From NCBI GenBank assembly GCA_038501625.1, contig JAZAYU010000127.1, positions 620,001 to 684,000 of the forward strand: DNA of 64,000 bases, read 5' to 3'. Position 1 is the first letter of the stretch, and every line of letters begins with the position of its first letter. The DNA comes from Corbicula japonica. Lineage: Eukaryota; Mollusca; Bivalvia; Venerida; Cyrenidae. The notes beneath the pieces were generated by a model. That model ran no database searches. It was not told the DNA's origin and was given only the letters and a program-made list of their open reading frames with translations. The position numbers and the translations under genes were made by a program. Positions 10,154 through 21,295 of the stretch are shown in pieces.

Positions 10154-10298
10154 GACCTAAGATCATTAAACTTAAATTGAAAACCAGTCTGAAATCTCAA
10201 GCATCAGAATAGCTGAAATGGAAACTTGTCTCCTTTTCAGCCAATCAGATGCTTGAGATTTCAGACAGGTCTCCAGTTTTAGTTTTATGATCTTGGGC
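10154..10298. mobile_element. Foldback element 7
   Basis: CCTAAGATCATTAAAC to TTTTATGATCTTGGGC; GATC terminal variant. Confidence 0.88.
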
Positions 10299-10439
10299 TA
10301 AGGTCATGTGCTTGTATATACTGTGGTGCTTTTTAAAATAATGCACTGTGACAAAATGTTGCTTAGAGGCTTGTAGATTGTAGATCAGATTGCAAACTGA
10401 CGTCTGAAAAGATTCAAGACTGTTTCCTTGATGCATAAA

Positions 10440-10804
10440 CCCATGGGAAATGGCCGTTATCCCATGTGTGAACAGTGTAGATCCAGATCTTCACTGCCCA
10501 TTTTTTACCGTCATTGTTTGAATATAAGCCGCACTTTTTCCCCAGAATTCGGAAGTAAAAAGTTGGGGGTGCGGCTAATACACAGGTTTGGGTGCTTATA
10601 CATTTTGTTAAGCCATTTTCATCTGTTCTATCACTTTTGGGGTGGCGCGGCTAATACATGAGTGCGGGTAATATTCGAACAATGACGGTATTTATAAGGT
10701 TATTTCTGACCAAGAAGTGAACAGTGTAGATCCTGCACAGATGGCCAGTTGATCTGGATCTACACTGTTCACTAGAATAAAATGCCTTCATATGGAGTTA
10801 AGGG
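10440..10804. mobile_element. TwinHP copy interrupted by a TA element
   Basis: CCCATGGGAAATGGCCG start, GTGTAGATCCAGATC before and GTGTAGATCCTGCACAGATG after the insertion, end ATATGGAGTTAAGGG. Confidence 0.75.
10508..10688. mobile_element. CCGTCATT element 1 (Tc1/mariner-like MITE, nested)
   Basis: 181 bp flanked by TA, with inverted ends CCGTCATTGTTTGAATAT and ATTCGAACAATGACGG. Internal GCCGCAC / GTGCGGC repeats. TA duplications fit a Tc1/mariner-type insertion; no transposase. Confidence 0.85.
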
Positions 10805-10807
10805 TTA

Positions 10808-11052
10808 GGCCAGAGAAAATAAATTATTAGATTCTCATCCGGATTTTGGGGAAAAAAGGGGCGGGTGGGCACTTTTTAATTTTTATTTTTTATTAACGAA
10901 ATACCTTAAGAAGGTATTTCGGGATGGTCTAAAACCTGTTCTGTCCGGAACAGAATATGTTTCGATTTTTTTACCAATAAATTTTTTTGGGGCGGGTGGT
11001 TTTGGACAGGCGCGGGCGGGGATGAGAATCTAAAATATTTTTTTCTCTGGCC
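10808..11052. mobile_element. PIF/Harbinger-like MITE, GGCCAGAG type, copy 1
   Basis: 245 bp, TTA on both sides, inverted ends GGCCAGAGAAAATAAATTAT and TATTTTTTTCTCTGGCC, followed inwards by GATTCTCATCC on both arms. 3-bp TTA duplications fit PIF/Harbinger. Central hairpin AAATACCTTAAGAAGGTATTT. Confidence 0.88.
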
Positions 11053-11055
11053 TTA

Positions 11056-11856
11056 ATTATGCTTCTTTGACTGAATGGCATACAGTGTAGACCCTGGTCA
11101 GACTGTGCAGATGCCCATAAACACCATTTTGTCATCATGTGTCACATACATAAGAAAAAAAGTTGAAGTAAAATAAATGAAAGCCATCAACAATATTTCA
11201 GTTTATTCTAATTGAGTTCCTAACTAATGAAGTATTTCAGAATGCAAAAAGGTGACTAAAGCTGCACCATGTAATAATGTGTCCTCGATGGTAGTTTTAG
11301 CATTTCCTATATTTTTCTATTTTTAGAAAGAAAAACAACTTGGTATTTTGTTGTATATTAAACTTGAAATAATTTTGTTACATATTTTTACAGAATGAAT
11401 TTTTTTTTCAGCGAAAGTGTAAAAACCAATGTCATCTGCTCAACACTAGCGTCATTTCAAAAAGTATTTAACTTCTTAAAGACACTTGCTTACTTGGCAC
11501 GGTTCATCAGTATTTGACATTACCTGTTAGTTATCATATTGTTTGTGTTTAAAAGAAATAAGTGTATTTAGTTTTTATGAGTAAGTAAAAATGCTCTATG
11601 ATTTCCACAAATCGGGTGCAAATCGGCAAAGTTTGTAAAAAAAAAGAAACAAATGTAATTTTTTTACTTATCGTGTACATTATTGGTGACTTTCATTTGT
11701 TTTATGACTTGTGTATCAATGGTAAACTCTAGTCAGACTCGATGTATGGTAGCTTGAATGCATCTGGATTCTTTCTTAGATTTGAAAAATGCATAATTTC
11801 TAAATTCCTGTTTTTGACGAAAAATGTTTGATCACAATTCCATTTTTTATTTGCAG
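11056..11856. other. Intergenic AT-rich DNA with a TwinHP scrap
   Basis: A TwinHP fragment (GTGTAGACCCTGGTCAGACTG) lies at 11083-11103. The segment AATGTCATCTGCTCAA...GTCATTTCAA near 11432 recurs near 21465. No gene seen. Confidence 0.5.
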
Positions 11857-11999
11857 GGTCTAAGATCATAAAACTCAGTTTATAGACCGGATTAAACTCT
11901 CTGGCTTTTGATTGATCAGTTTTGAGACTGGTCTCGATTTGAACCAATCAGCTGCTAGAATTTAGAGATTGGTCTCTAGTCTTATTGTCTTTGACCATG
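11857..11999. mobile_element. Foldback element 8, diverged
   Basis: TCTAAGATCATAAAACTC to GTCTTTGACCATG with TTGATTGATCAGTTTTGAG and GAACCAATCAGCTGC arms; older subfamily with the GATTGGTCAGTTT arm. Confidence 0.75.
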
Positions 12000-12545
12000 T
12001 TTGTACTTAGAGTAACACAAGTTACATTTTTTTTCTAAATGGGACTTACAAATAGTAACATTTCCCCAAAAAATGTTTAAAAGTTGTTTATATTTGTGCC
12101 AATTAGTAGTTGTTTTGTTTTGGATAAATTATTTAACTGTAGTTTTATTGTTTTAGTTAAAACATTGTGTCCCAGCAGCACAAAAATATAAGGACCTGCA
12201 GAAAGCAGATTTGTTTATTCAGAAAGAAACTGGGTTTTAACCAAAAGAAAAGTTATTTTATTAGATATTTTTACAATTATTACTGTGGCATCATTTAATT
12301 TGGAGGGGAAGAATTTATATGCAGCAAAACAGGAAATATTTGCATGGGCATAAATTTAGGCTTGATATTATTCAATATATATAATTACTAATTTGCAATT
12401 TGGCAGTTTAAATTCACTCATTTTAACTCTAGTGCAAATATGTAATAAAAATATACGACCCTTATTTAATTTCCAAATAGGATACGATACTATTTCAGTG
12501 CTTGTAACAAGAAAGCAAGATGCTTTCTAGTGAAAATAGGTTATT
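12000..12545. other. Intergenic AT-rich DNA, nothing recognised
   Basis: Low-complexity A/T runs only. Confidence 0.6.
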
Positions 12546-12782
12546 CTTTTCTTTCTTCCATAGATACACATTGATTTCGTGGGCAAACAGTGTAGATCCA
12601 GATCAGCCAGCACATCTGTGCCCTCTGATCAGGATCTGCACCGTTTGATTTTTGATACGTCAGGTTTTTCCTGACCTAAATGCGACCAGTGCAGATCCTG
12701 ATCAGACAGCAAGAATATGCCAGCTGATCTGGATCTACACTGGTCGCACATGCGTAAAAACATGTATATATGGAGGAAAGGG
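12546..12782 (-). mobile_element. TwinHP copy
   Basis: Ends CTTTTCTTTCTTCC and TATATGGAGGAAAGGG with TTAA on the right (12783-12786); both hairpins present (GCAAACAGTG and GCGACCAGTGCAG stems). Confidence 0.85.
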
Positions 12783-13560
12783 TTAATTTATTTAGTTTTG
12801 TGAATGTGTGTTGAAGCCCCTTAGAATTCTACATAGTTTGTGCTGTTTGTGAGGATTTGTTATAGTGCTATGTAAATTTGTCACTGATACAAAATATTTT
12901 AATAAAAATGTTGATCCAACGTAATACTTGTTATTTTTATCCAGCAGAATCTGGCTAAAGAAATGGCCTTCCTTCAGTTTGGTAAAAGCGTGCATACAAG
13001 AGAAAAGCATGAATGCACAGAAAAAGTGTGCAGTTTGTGCTAGTTTTGTTTTTGGCCACCAGTATTAATCTGTTAACAAGCTGTACGAGAAAGGTGTGAT
13101 TGCATGAAAAAAGCATGCAATTCATTCATTTCATTTTTGACCATCTTGATGTATCTACACTTGTCAAAAGTTCTAAGTGCACACATTTAAATATCTCAAA
13201 AAAATTATCCTACTGGTAATTAAAAATAAACCGAGCATATGTTTTACGTCGTGCGTAATTCCCATGTGGCAATCAAATTGGATTTTTTTACAAATTGTTT
13301 TTGTTTTTAACATGTTCTCCAACACCGGATAAAAACTCGCACCAACACTATAAATATGGAATGTTTGATGACTGAAGACCTCTGAAAGTGCCGTCAACAT
13401 GCTCTTAACTTATATGTGTTAAAACCATCATCTGTAAATGCAACAGAAATGCCTCATTTTTGCCTATTGTATCATAATAAAAAAATTCAAATGATATTAT
13501 TTTCTAGATTGATAATGTTGCTTACGTTGCATGTTGACGATAAGAAATTACTAGTAATTA
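12783..13560. other. Intergenic DNA, no gene
   Basis: Short - strand frames (12792-13010, 13173-13400) lack coding features. A related sequence block (GAGAAAAGC.TG.A.GC..TGC) recurs near 31020. Confidence 0.45.
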
Positions 13561-13564
13561 AATT

Positions 13565-13745
13565 TTAAACTGGACTGCTCATTACTGAATGTGTGATATA
13601 GCTTGAGCTTATTAAATGCAGCACCAAACAATTACATTTTGAGGTTTGACACAGATTTGAAATTCACTTCCCACGCACACCTCCCCACTAACTTACTCAT
13701 CATATACCACATTTTATCTTCTTGGCTGTGTAGGAAGGTGTGCAT
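13565..13745. repeat. Leader of a minisatellite-bearing dispersed repeat
   Basis: The block TGTGATATAGCTTGAGCTTA...AATGCAGCACCAAAC...GAGGTTTGACAC recurs at 30725-30805. CTTCTTGGCTGTGTAGG just before the array also recurs at 15517-15535, 17131-17150 and 17745-17765. Confidence 0.65.
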
Positions 13746-13750
13746 TTTGA

Positions 13751-15350
13751 ATGTGGCAGTTCCTGACATGCACATTTCACATGTGCCTTCTGAATGTGGC
13801 AATTCCTGATATGCACATTTCATGTGTGCCTTCTGAATGTGGCAATTCCTGATATGCACATTTCATGTGTGCCTTCTGAATGTGGCAATTCCTGATATGC
13901 ATATTTCACATGTGCCTTCTGAATGTGGCAGTTCCTGATATGCATATTTCACATGTGCCCTTTGAATGGGGCAATTCCTGATATGCACATTTCACATGTG
14001 CCTTCTGAATGTGGCCATTCCTGATATGCACATGTGCCTTCTGAATGTGGCAATTCCCAATATGCACATTTCACATGTGCTTTCTGAATGTGGCAATTCC
14101 TGATATGCACATTTCACATGTGCTTTCTGAATGTGGCAATTCCTGATATGCACATTTCACATGTGCTTTCTGAATGTGGTAATTCCCGATATGCACATTT
14201 CACATGTGCCTTCTGAATGTGGCAATTCCTGTTATGCACATTTCATGTGTGCCTTCTGAATGTGGCAGTTCCTGATATGCATATTTCACATGTGCCTTTT
14301 GAATGGGGCAATTCCTGATATGCACATTTCACATGTGCCTTCTGAATGTGGCAATTCCTGATATGCACATTTCACGTGTGCCTTCTGAATGTGGCAGTTC
14401 CTGATATGCATATTTCACATGTGCCTTTTAAATGGGGCAATTCCTGATATGCACATTTCATGTGTGCCTTCTGAATGTGGCAATTCCCGATATGCACATT
14501 TCACGTGTGCCTTCTGAATGTGGCAGTTCCTGATATGCATATTTCACATGTGCCTTTTGAATGGGGCAATTCCTGATATGCACATTTCACATGTGCCTTC
14601 TGAATGTGGCCATTCCTGATATGCACATGTGCCTTCTGAATGTGGCAATACCCGATATGCACATTTCACACATGCTTTCTGAATGTGGCAATTCCTGATA
14701 TGCACATTTCACATGTGCCTTTCTGAATGTGGCAATTCCTGATATGCACATTTCACATGTGCCTTCTGAATGTGGCAATTCCCGATATGCACATTTCACG
14801 TGTGCCTCTGAATGTGGCAATTCCCGATATGCACATTTCACATGTGCCTTCTGAATGTGGCAATTCCCGATATGCACATTTCACATGTGCCTTCTGAATG
14901 TGGCAATTCCCGATATGCACATTTCACGTGTGCCTTCTGAATGTGGCAGTCCCGATATGCACATTTCACATGTGCCTTCTGAATGTTGCAATTTCCCGAT
15001 ATGCACATTTCACATGTGCTTTCTGAATGTGGCAATTCCCGATATGCACATTTCATGTGTGCCTTCTGAATGTGGCAATTCCCTATATGCACATTTCACG
15101 TGTGCCTTCTGAATGTGGCAGTTCCTGATATGCATATTTCACATGTGCCTTTTGAATGGGGCAATTCCTGATATGCACATTTCACATGTGCCTTCTGAAT
15201 GTGGCCATTCCTGATATGCACATGTGCCTTCTGAATGTGGCAATTCCCGATATGCACATTTCACATGTGCTTTCTGAATGTGGCAATTCCTTATATGCAC
15301 ATTTCATGTGTGCCTTATGAATGTGGAAATTCCTGATATGCACATTTCAC
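13751..15350. repeat. 43-bp minisatellite, about 37 units
   Basis: Unit begins ATGTGGCAATTCCTGATATG and continues CACATTTCACATGTGCCTTCTGA; unit starts at 13751, 13794 and 13837 show an exact 43-bp period. Variants alternate (CACATG/CACGTG/CATGTG; TGATATG/CGATATG), several in higher-order runs, and a few units are shortened. No spacers between units. Each unit carries CACATGTG and TGCACA dyads. Confidence 0.95.
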
Positions 15351-15545
15351 AAATTTATAATTAAAGTAGTTTTGTATGTGCTGTGTGGCGGCAATAAACG
15401 TCTCTCCGTACTTACATTCAATATTGTAATCTTTTTATCCCTCGGGTATTGCATTTGACATTCACTTTCCACACCCACTCCCCAATCACACATTTGCAGC
15501 CATAATCCACATTCTCTTCTTTTAGGCTGTGTAGGGTGTCTTTGT
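15351..15545. repeat. Tail of the minisatellite-bearing repeat
   Basis: AGTAGTTTTGTATGTGCTG.GTGGCGGCAATAAACGTCTC, also seen after unit-like sequences at 16688-16730 and 17195-17245, so the 43-bp unit and this tail move as one repeat family. Confidence 0.7.
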
Positions 15546-15579
15546 TATACACTCGGAGGGACGTATTATGTTGTAGCCT

Positions 15580-16265
15580 CGGTGTCCGTTTGTCCGTCCA
15601 TCCATCTGTCGTTAGCAATTTCCCTTCCGCTCTTGAAGGATTTCAAAGAAACTGGACACAAATGTTAACTACATTGAGACGACTTGCAGAAGCCATGTTC
15701 CAGATGGCTTGCTTCAAGGTCAAGGTCAGACTTTGGGTCCAAAGGTCATATTAATTCCCTTCCACTCTGAACCCCTTATGGGATTTCTAAGAAACCCCGA
15801 GTCAAATGTTTACTAAATTGAGATGATGTGCAGGCACTAGGTAACTCTTGAATCCCTTGAAGGATTTCGAAGAAACCTTACACAAATGCTAAACACATTG
15901 AGACGACATGCAGAAGCCATGCCCAAGATAGCTTGCTTCAAGGTCAAGGTCAGACTTAGGGGTCAAAGGTCATAATAATTCCCTTCCACTCTGAACCCCT
16001 TAGGGGATTTCTAAGAAAACTGACACAAATGTTTACTAAATTGAGATGATCTGCAGAAGCCATGTTCCGGATTGCTCGCCTCAAGGTTGAGGTCAAAATT
16101 AGAGGTTAAAGGTCATACGACTTTGTTTCCCTTCCGCTCGGTAACTCTTGAAGGATTTCGAAGACACCCGACATATATTCACGGCATTGAGATGACATGC
16201 AGATCGCATATTCCAGATGGCTCACTTCAAGGTCAAGGTCACACAGTCATATGACTGTGTGATTG
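15580..16265. repeat. Degenerate direct repeats (GAAGGATTTC type)
   Basis: GAAGGATTTC.AAGAAAC...GACACAAATG, ...GAGA.GA..TGCAGAAGCCATG and CTTCAAGGTCAAGGTCA recur at about 15634, 15785, 15859, 16004 and 16150. Repeats of this type (CTTCAAGGTCAAGGTCA) give false open frames. Confidence 0.75.
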
Positions 16266-16639
16266 CAGTGCTCTTGATTTTATTTGGGAGATCTATTTCT
16301 GTTTGCTTACTTTTTTATTGAATTACTTCCCTTGTATGTTACTATCAATAGCATAGTTTGTAACTTCTTTATTATTGGCAGTACGGAAAAACGGAGACTA
16401 CTTTTCTGTGGTACAACATGGATAGTACCTCCAATGTTTTGGTGTTTTTTGGCATTTTTTACCTGGTAAGGATTTTCAGGGTAGGGACTTTGATTTGGTT
16501 TATATAACTTCAATCTTTTAATTGGACCATTTTGATGCTTGTTCCTGTCCTTTGGGATTCAACAGTCGAAATTTTGCTCACATCTTCTGATGCAACCCTT
16601 CAGGCGTATATTGCTAGGCTTCGCGGTGCTCTTGTTTTC

Positions 16640-16750
16640 TTAATGTGGCATTTCCTGACATGCATATTCCCCCTTTTTATAATCACAGTTTTGTTTGTGC
16701 TGTTTGGCGGCTGTAAAACGTCTCACCGTCATTTATTACTCCCCACAGCT
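16640..16750. repeat. Single-unit copy of the minisatellite repeat tail
   Basis: One unit-like AATGTGGCATTTCCTGACATG followed by TTTGGCGGCTGTAAAACGTC. Confidence 0.7.
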
Positions 16751-17131
16751 GAGATGAAGAGAAAGAGGGAAATGGTTTAAAAACTGATCATATGAAAGTG
16801 AATGAGTGAGTAGGTAGGCGATTTGGAAAGTGAATGTAAATTCAAACCCCAGAAGGAATTACAGATGACATTCACTTTCCAAATCCCCTACTTACTCACT
16901 TATTCACTATCATAGGCGATTTGGAAAGTGAATGTCAATTCAAACCCCGGAAGGAATTACAGATCACATTCACTTTCCAAATCCCCTACGATTTGCGATT
17001 TGGAAAGTGAATGTCAAATCAAACCCCGGAAGGAATTACAGATGACATTCACTTTCCAAATCCCCTACCTACTTACTTATTCATTATCATGATCAGTTTT
17101 TAAAGCATGTCCCTCTTTCTCTTCATCTTGG
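16750..17131. repeat. Large inverted repeat containing three hairpins
   Basis: GATGAAGAGAAAGAGGGA at the left is mirrored by TCCCTCTTTCTCTTCATC at the right, and AAAACTGATCAT by ATGATCAGTTTT. Inside, three hairpins of GATTTGGAAAGTGAATGT / ACATTCACTTTCCAAATC start at 16820, 16918 and 16997, each around CAAACCCC.GAAGGAATT. Confidence 0.85.
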
Positions 17132-17330
17132 CTTTGTGGGGAGGCTGTGTCTTCTAGATGTGACAATTCCTGATATGCATATTTCACTTTTATATTATCA
17201 CAGTAGTTTTGCATGTGCTTTTTCGGGGACGTCAAACGTTTCCGCTAACTTTCATTCAAAAGTTTTATTTTTTCGTCAGTCGGGGATAGCATTTACAGGG
17301 GGTAGGACGTGGCACTGCTTCCGAAGATAG
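17132..17330. repeat. Third copy of the minisatellite repeat unit and tail
   Basis: GGCTGTGTCTTCTAGATGTG, one unit-like TCCTGATATGCATATTTCAC, then AGTAGTTTTGCATGTGCT and AAACGTTTCCGCTAACTTTC. Confidence 0.65.
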
Positions 17331-17700
17331 TTAAGTGAGGACAATGTTGCATTCGGATAAAAATGGCAATTTAGTTGGCCTTTTTTTGTAAAAAATTGAT
17401 TTATTTTGCAAGGTAAGTGCCTTCATACTATATTTAATTTAAAATCCACTGTTGCAGTCTGCAACCAGATGCCTAAGGTACCTTCGACACTTTGTTTCAG
17501 GAACGCAGCTTTCGTAACAAAAAAGTAATTGAAGGTTTTATACAGTATTGGTAATGTAATTACGCCAAAAATATGGTATTTTAGGCTGATCTTCAGACAT
17601 CTGGGCACTACCATGTTGGGTTTTAGCATTCTATCAAGTCAAAATAACATATTCTTTTTTTCTTAGGAAGCAGTGCCATTTCCTACCCCCTGATTTAGCT
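17331..17700. other. Unassigned intergenic DNA
   Basis: AT-rich; GTAGGACGTGGCACTGCTTCC near 17301 is mirrored by GGAAGCAGTGCCATTTCCTA at 17667-17686, so the stretch may be an inverted-repeat element of about 400 bp. No coding signal. Confidence 0.45.
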
Positions 17701-17704
17701 CGGT

Positions 17705-17875
17705 AATTCAGACCATATGTTGAGCTGCTCTGCTCATCTTGGCACTGTGGGTTGGCTGTGTCTTCTTTATGTGACTATACCTGATAACTCAGTTCACACC
17801 TACCTTAAACCGCTTATTTTGTCCCAATGCCAAGATGAGCAGAACAGCTCAACATAATCTCTGAATTGTCGAGCT
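17705..17875. repeat. Inverted repeat GTTGAGCTG..CTGCTCATCTTGGCA
   Basis: TATGTTGAGCTGCTCTGCTC near 17715 is mirrored by GAGCAGAACAGCTCAACATA near 17836, enclosing another GGCTGTGTCTTCTTTATGTG unit start. Confidence 0.75.
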
Positions 17876-17983
17876 AAAAGATAAGGACAGAACAGAACAG
17901 ATCTTTTATTTACCCCCAAGTTTGGTAACATACAATAAGGGCAATGTATGTGTTAAAAAATACAGAGAAAGAATCACTCATCA

Positions 17984-18098
17984 GTTTGTCACAGAATCGC
18001 ACATTAGTTTGTCACAGAATCACTTGCAAGATTGTCACAGAATCACGAGTAAGTTTGTCACAGAATCACTTGTACGTTTGCCACAGAATAACTTGTAG
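17984..18098. repeat. 23-bp tandem repeat, five units
   Basis: GTTTGTCACAGAATCAC starts at 17984, 18007, 18030, 18053 and 18076, an exact 23-bp period with point differences. Confidence 0.9.
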
Positions 18099-18111
18099 AT
18101 TTTTTATTTAA

Positions 18112-18238
18112 TCAACAAAGTGGAAGTTGCTGGCAAATGAAAACATTAAGATTGTTAATTGAGACAAATCGTTTGTCATCGGCATCAGCATCTCCAGAAG
18201 GACTCTCTTCAAAAACAGGAAGATCGCTCTCAGCTAAC
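18112..18238 (-). CDS. Possible terminal exon of an unknown - strand gene (weak)
   Basis: After a TGTTGCTGTTTTAG acceptor one frame stays open for about 42 codons (ESDLPVFEESPSGDADADDK, then NNLNVFICQQLPLC) to a TGA, and an AATAAA (TTTATT on +, about 18104-18109) lies a few bases beyond. The acidic, Ser-rich composition looks coding. I do not recognise it; it could be the 3' part of a dispersed repeat. The exon needs two bases from a preceding exon, which was not found. Confidence 0.3.
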
Positions 18239-18239
18239 C

Positions 18240-18734
18240 TAAAACAGCAACATTAAGTGTTCAATTCCATTTCATTTAGTTGCTATAGAATTCTGGAAAA
18301 ATTATAATTCTTTTTAAGAAACAGGTAGGTCTTGGCCACAAAGAACACTGTTACAAAGTTTTGAGGAAATTGGATGAGTTATAAACAAAACTATAAACGC
18401 AATGCCCCTCCAGCCCTCTGCCCTCGCTGTTTTTGCTAATTTATCTTATTTTGTTTAAAAATGTCGCAAAAACTGAGTTGCTGCACATATTTGCTTTTTT
18501 ATAATACATGTATTACTACAATATATGAAAGTACAAAATTTACAACTTTAGAGAAAAGCTTTTTAAAAGGAGACTAAAACTGCATGAACAATGAAATCAT
18601 ATTATACCCATTTCTCCTTTTTGTGCTCTGGTAACTTGACAGCTTTTGTGCGAGTCTCAGACAGGTGTAATGCCAAAGCCTCCAGTAATTCTGGATATGG
18701 TCAGTATATATCAGGTCAGCTGTAAATTTGAAGG
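18240..18734. other. Intergenic DNA, nothing recognised
   Basis: No repeats of the main families and no coding signal. Confidence 0.5.
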
Positions 18735-18912
18735 TTGAAAAGCAATATAAATGGAAGATCTTTAAACCATTGTATTTTAAAAAGCACTATAAATGGAAGA
18801 TCTAAACCAAATTGTTATTTAAAAAGCACTATAAATGTAAGATCTTTAAACCAAATTGTATTTTAAAAAGCACTATAAATGGAAGATCTAAACCAAATTG
18901 TATTTTTATACA
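18735..18912. repeat. About 43-bp tandem repeat, four units
   Basis: AGCACTATAAATGGAAGATC starts at 18741, 18783, 18825 and 18869, with alternating TCTTTAAACC / TCTAAACC versions. Confidence 0.88.
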
Positions 18913-19048
18913 AGTTCAGAAAAAAAAGGAAGCGCGCATCAAACAGTGGAAAAGAAGTTATCATTCCTGTTGTCACAAATGGCTTTTAACATGCAGATGA
19001 TATAGTCCACGTATTAAGATGACAGGACTTAAATTGTCAAAGTTATAA

Positions 19049-19282
19049 CCCTTTCCTGCATAAACACACCTTTATTGCATGGGCAAACAGTTTAGATCCA
19101 GATCAGCTAGCACATCTGTGCCGTCTGATCAGGATCTAAACTGTTCGCTTTTTTATTTGTTAGGTTATTTCAGACCAAAATGTGACCAGTGCAGATCCTG
19201 ATCAGACGGCATGGATTTGCCAGCTGATCTGGATCTACACTGGTTGCACATGCGTAAAAATGTGCATATATGGAGGAAAGGG
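19049..19282 (-). mobile_element. TwinHP element, 234 bp
   Basis: CCCTTTCCTGC...GGAGGAAAGGG; right TTAA at 19283-19286, left site mutated to ATAA. Both hairpins complete. Confidence 0.93.
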
Positions 19283-19565
19283 TTAAGCAACCTTAAGTTT
19301 TATATATAAATCATTTGAAAAGCCCTTAACTAAAAACAGTAAAAAAGAAATTATCATTATTGTTGTCACAAATGGCTTTGACCATCCTTGTATTAAAATG
19401 ACAAGAATTTTTAAGTTCAAAGCAACAATAAGTTTCATATAAAATTCATTTGAAAAGGTGTAACTAAAAATATTCAAATTCTGATGACATATTCTAAGTA
19501 CGAAGTTGAAAGGACAAGTATTTTCAACGTTCTAAGCAACATTAAGTTTCATATTAAAGTTTGTA

Positions 19566-19921
19566 ACTACCGGATGCCGCTTCCACCGCCGACTACGTTG
19601 TGTAACAGGATCCCTATGTGACAACCAGTTATCGCAGGCGACTACCGGATGCTGCTTCCATTGCCGACTACGCCGTGTAACAGGATCCCTATGTGACAAC
19701 CAGTTATCACAGGCGACTACCGGATGCTGCTTCCATCGCCCACTATGCCGTGTAACAGAATCCCTATGTGACAACCAGTTATCGCAGGCGACTACCGGAT
19801 GCTGCTTCCACCGCCAACTATGCTGTGTAGCAGGATCCCTATGTGACAACCAGTTATCGCAGGAGACTACCGGATGCTGCTGTAACAGGATCCCTATGTG
19901 ACAACCAGTTATGGCAGGAGA
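19566..19921. repeat. 75-bp tandem repeat, four full units plus a shortened one
   Basis: ACTACCGGATGCTGCTTCCA starts at 19566, 19641, 19716, 19791 and 19866. Because 75 is a multiple of three, the - strand shows a spurious repetitive open frame. Confidence 0.95.
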
Positions 19922-20259
19922 CAGAGTAATAAGAATCTGTAAAGAAAATTAAAATTTCAGTAACATGTTGACTTCGATGTCGGAAGTAGGAGGCTGGGTC
20001 TTACGCATGGCATATTGATCTGGTGATTGCATGTGCCAAGTTATGTTAAAATCCTTGCATTCATAATAAAGTTACAGCCCTGACTGAAAATTCCACTTTT
20101 AGTTACGCTGACATTGAACTTGGACCTAGGAGGCTGTGCTGTACATTGTCTTATTCTGGTGATAACATGATCAAATTAATAAAACAAAATATATAACTAG
20201 ACTGTGTCCTCAGGCCCCACTGTAACAAAATGTATCAGGTATTAACATCGTATGGTGAT
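19922..20259. other. Intergenic DNA, no gene
   Basis: Contains GACATTGAACTTGGACC and GTGATAACATGATC, phrases of the same style as the following degenerate repeats. Confidence 0.4.
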
Positions 20260-20970
20260 CATGACTAGTAAATGAGGAGTTAGTGCCACAAAATCTTTTT
20301 GACTAACATAAACAAAGGGCCATAACTCTGGCGAAAATGGTTGCAAGACAAATTCCTTTGAAACAATCTACACATCATGTCTAACCAACATTGCAAGTTT
20401 GAAAGAAAACCACCTGATAGTTAATGAGGAGTTGATGCCACAAGATTTAATTACTGAAATTAACAAAGGGCCATAACTCTGGTAATAATGGTCGCAGGAA
20501 AAAATCTTTTCTTTTGTATCCACTACACATCCTGCTTGATCATCTATGCAAGTTTGAAAGAAATCCACCTAATAGTTGATGGGAAGTTAATTGATTGTAT
20601 AACTCAAATTAACAAAGGGCCATAATTCTGGTAAAATTGGCTGCAGGAAAAAATCTTTGCTTTGCAATCATGAACATATCCAGCTTTATCATCTGTGCAA
20701 CTTTGAAAGAAATCTGCCTAATAGTTCATGAGGATTTGATGCCACAAGATTTTATTACTGAAATTAACAAAGGACCATAACTCTGGTAAAAATGGTCGCA
20801 TAAAAAATCTTTTCTTAACAATATTCTACAAATCATTCTCGATCATCTAAGCAAGTTTGAAAAAAAATCTGCCAGATAGAAGTTGATGCTACAAGATTTG
20901 AGGGACGTATGGACAAACGGACGTGTGCAAGTATATATGCCTCCCACTTTGGGGATGGGGGGCATAAAAA
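20260..20970. repeat. About 150-bp degenerate tandem repeat
   Basis: AACAAAGGGCCATAACTCTG starts at 20311, 20462, 20611 and 20766. Units share TTGAAAGAAA.CACCTGATAG and GATGCCACAAGATTT. The block ends in CGGACGTGTGCAAGTATAT and CTCCCACTTTGGGGATGGGG. Confidence 0.85.
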
Positions 20971-21295
20971 TAATCATGATTGTGATCATGAAGAGCCGAC
21001 AATTCTCCGTCAGTTGATTATGATGTAAAATACAAAAGTAACAGTGTCAGGCCATTTTTTACTTTTGAGAGAAGCATCTAGTGTTATATACCGTTGAAAA
21101 GCTCTTTCAAAATAATGATGAATGATTTTTATTTTTTCGAAATTTCTCTTCAATTACATTAACATTATTATGGTGATTTTAGTATTCACTATTTGAAAAC
21201 AAATGATGCGAAAATCGGCCATTCATGACAGAGATGAGAGTCATAGAAAAAAATGACCTTAATCTGCCTAGTTCAACATCCTTATTAAATTAAAT

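Noticed and set aside
14587..15112. Frames of 84-96 codons in the 43-bp array
   Set aside because: 43 is not a multiple of three, so the frames are products of chance alignment of repeat units.
13751..15350. 43-bp regular array considered as a CRISPR-like array
   Set aside because: Units are contiguous with no unique spacers, the host is an intron-bearing eukaryote and no cas-like gene is present.
19532..19849. 105-codon - strand frame with repeated CDNWLSHRDP
   Set aside because: Direct reading of the 75-bp tandem repeat; no start context or splice support.
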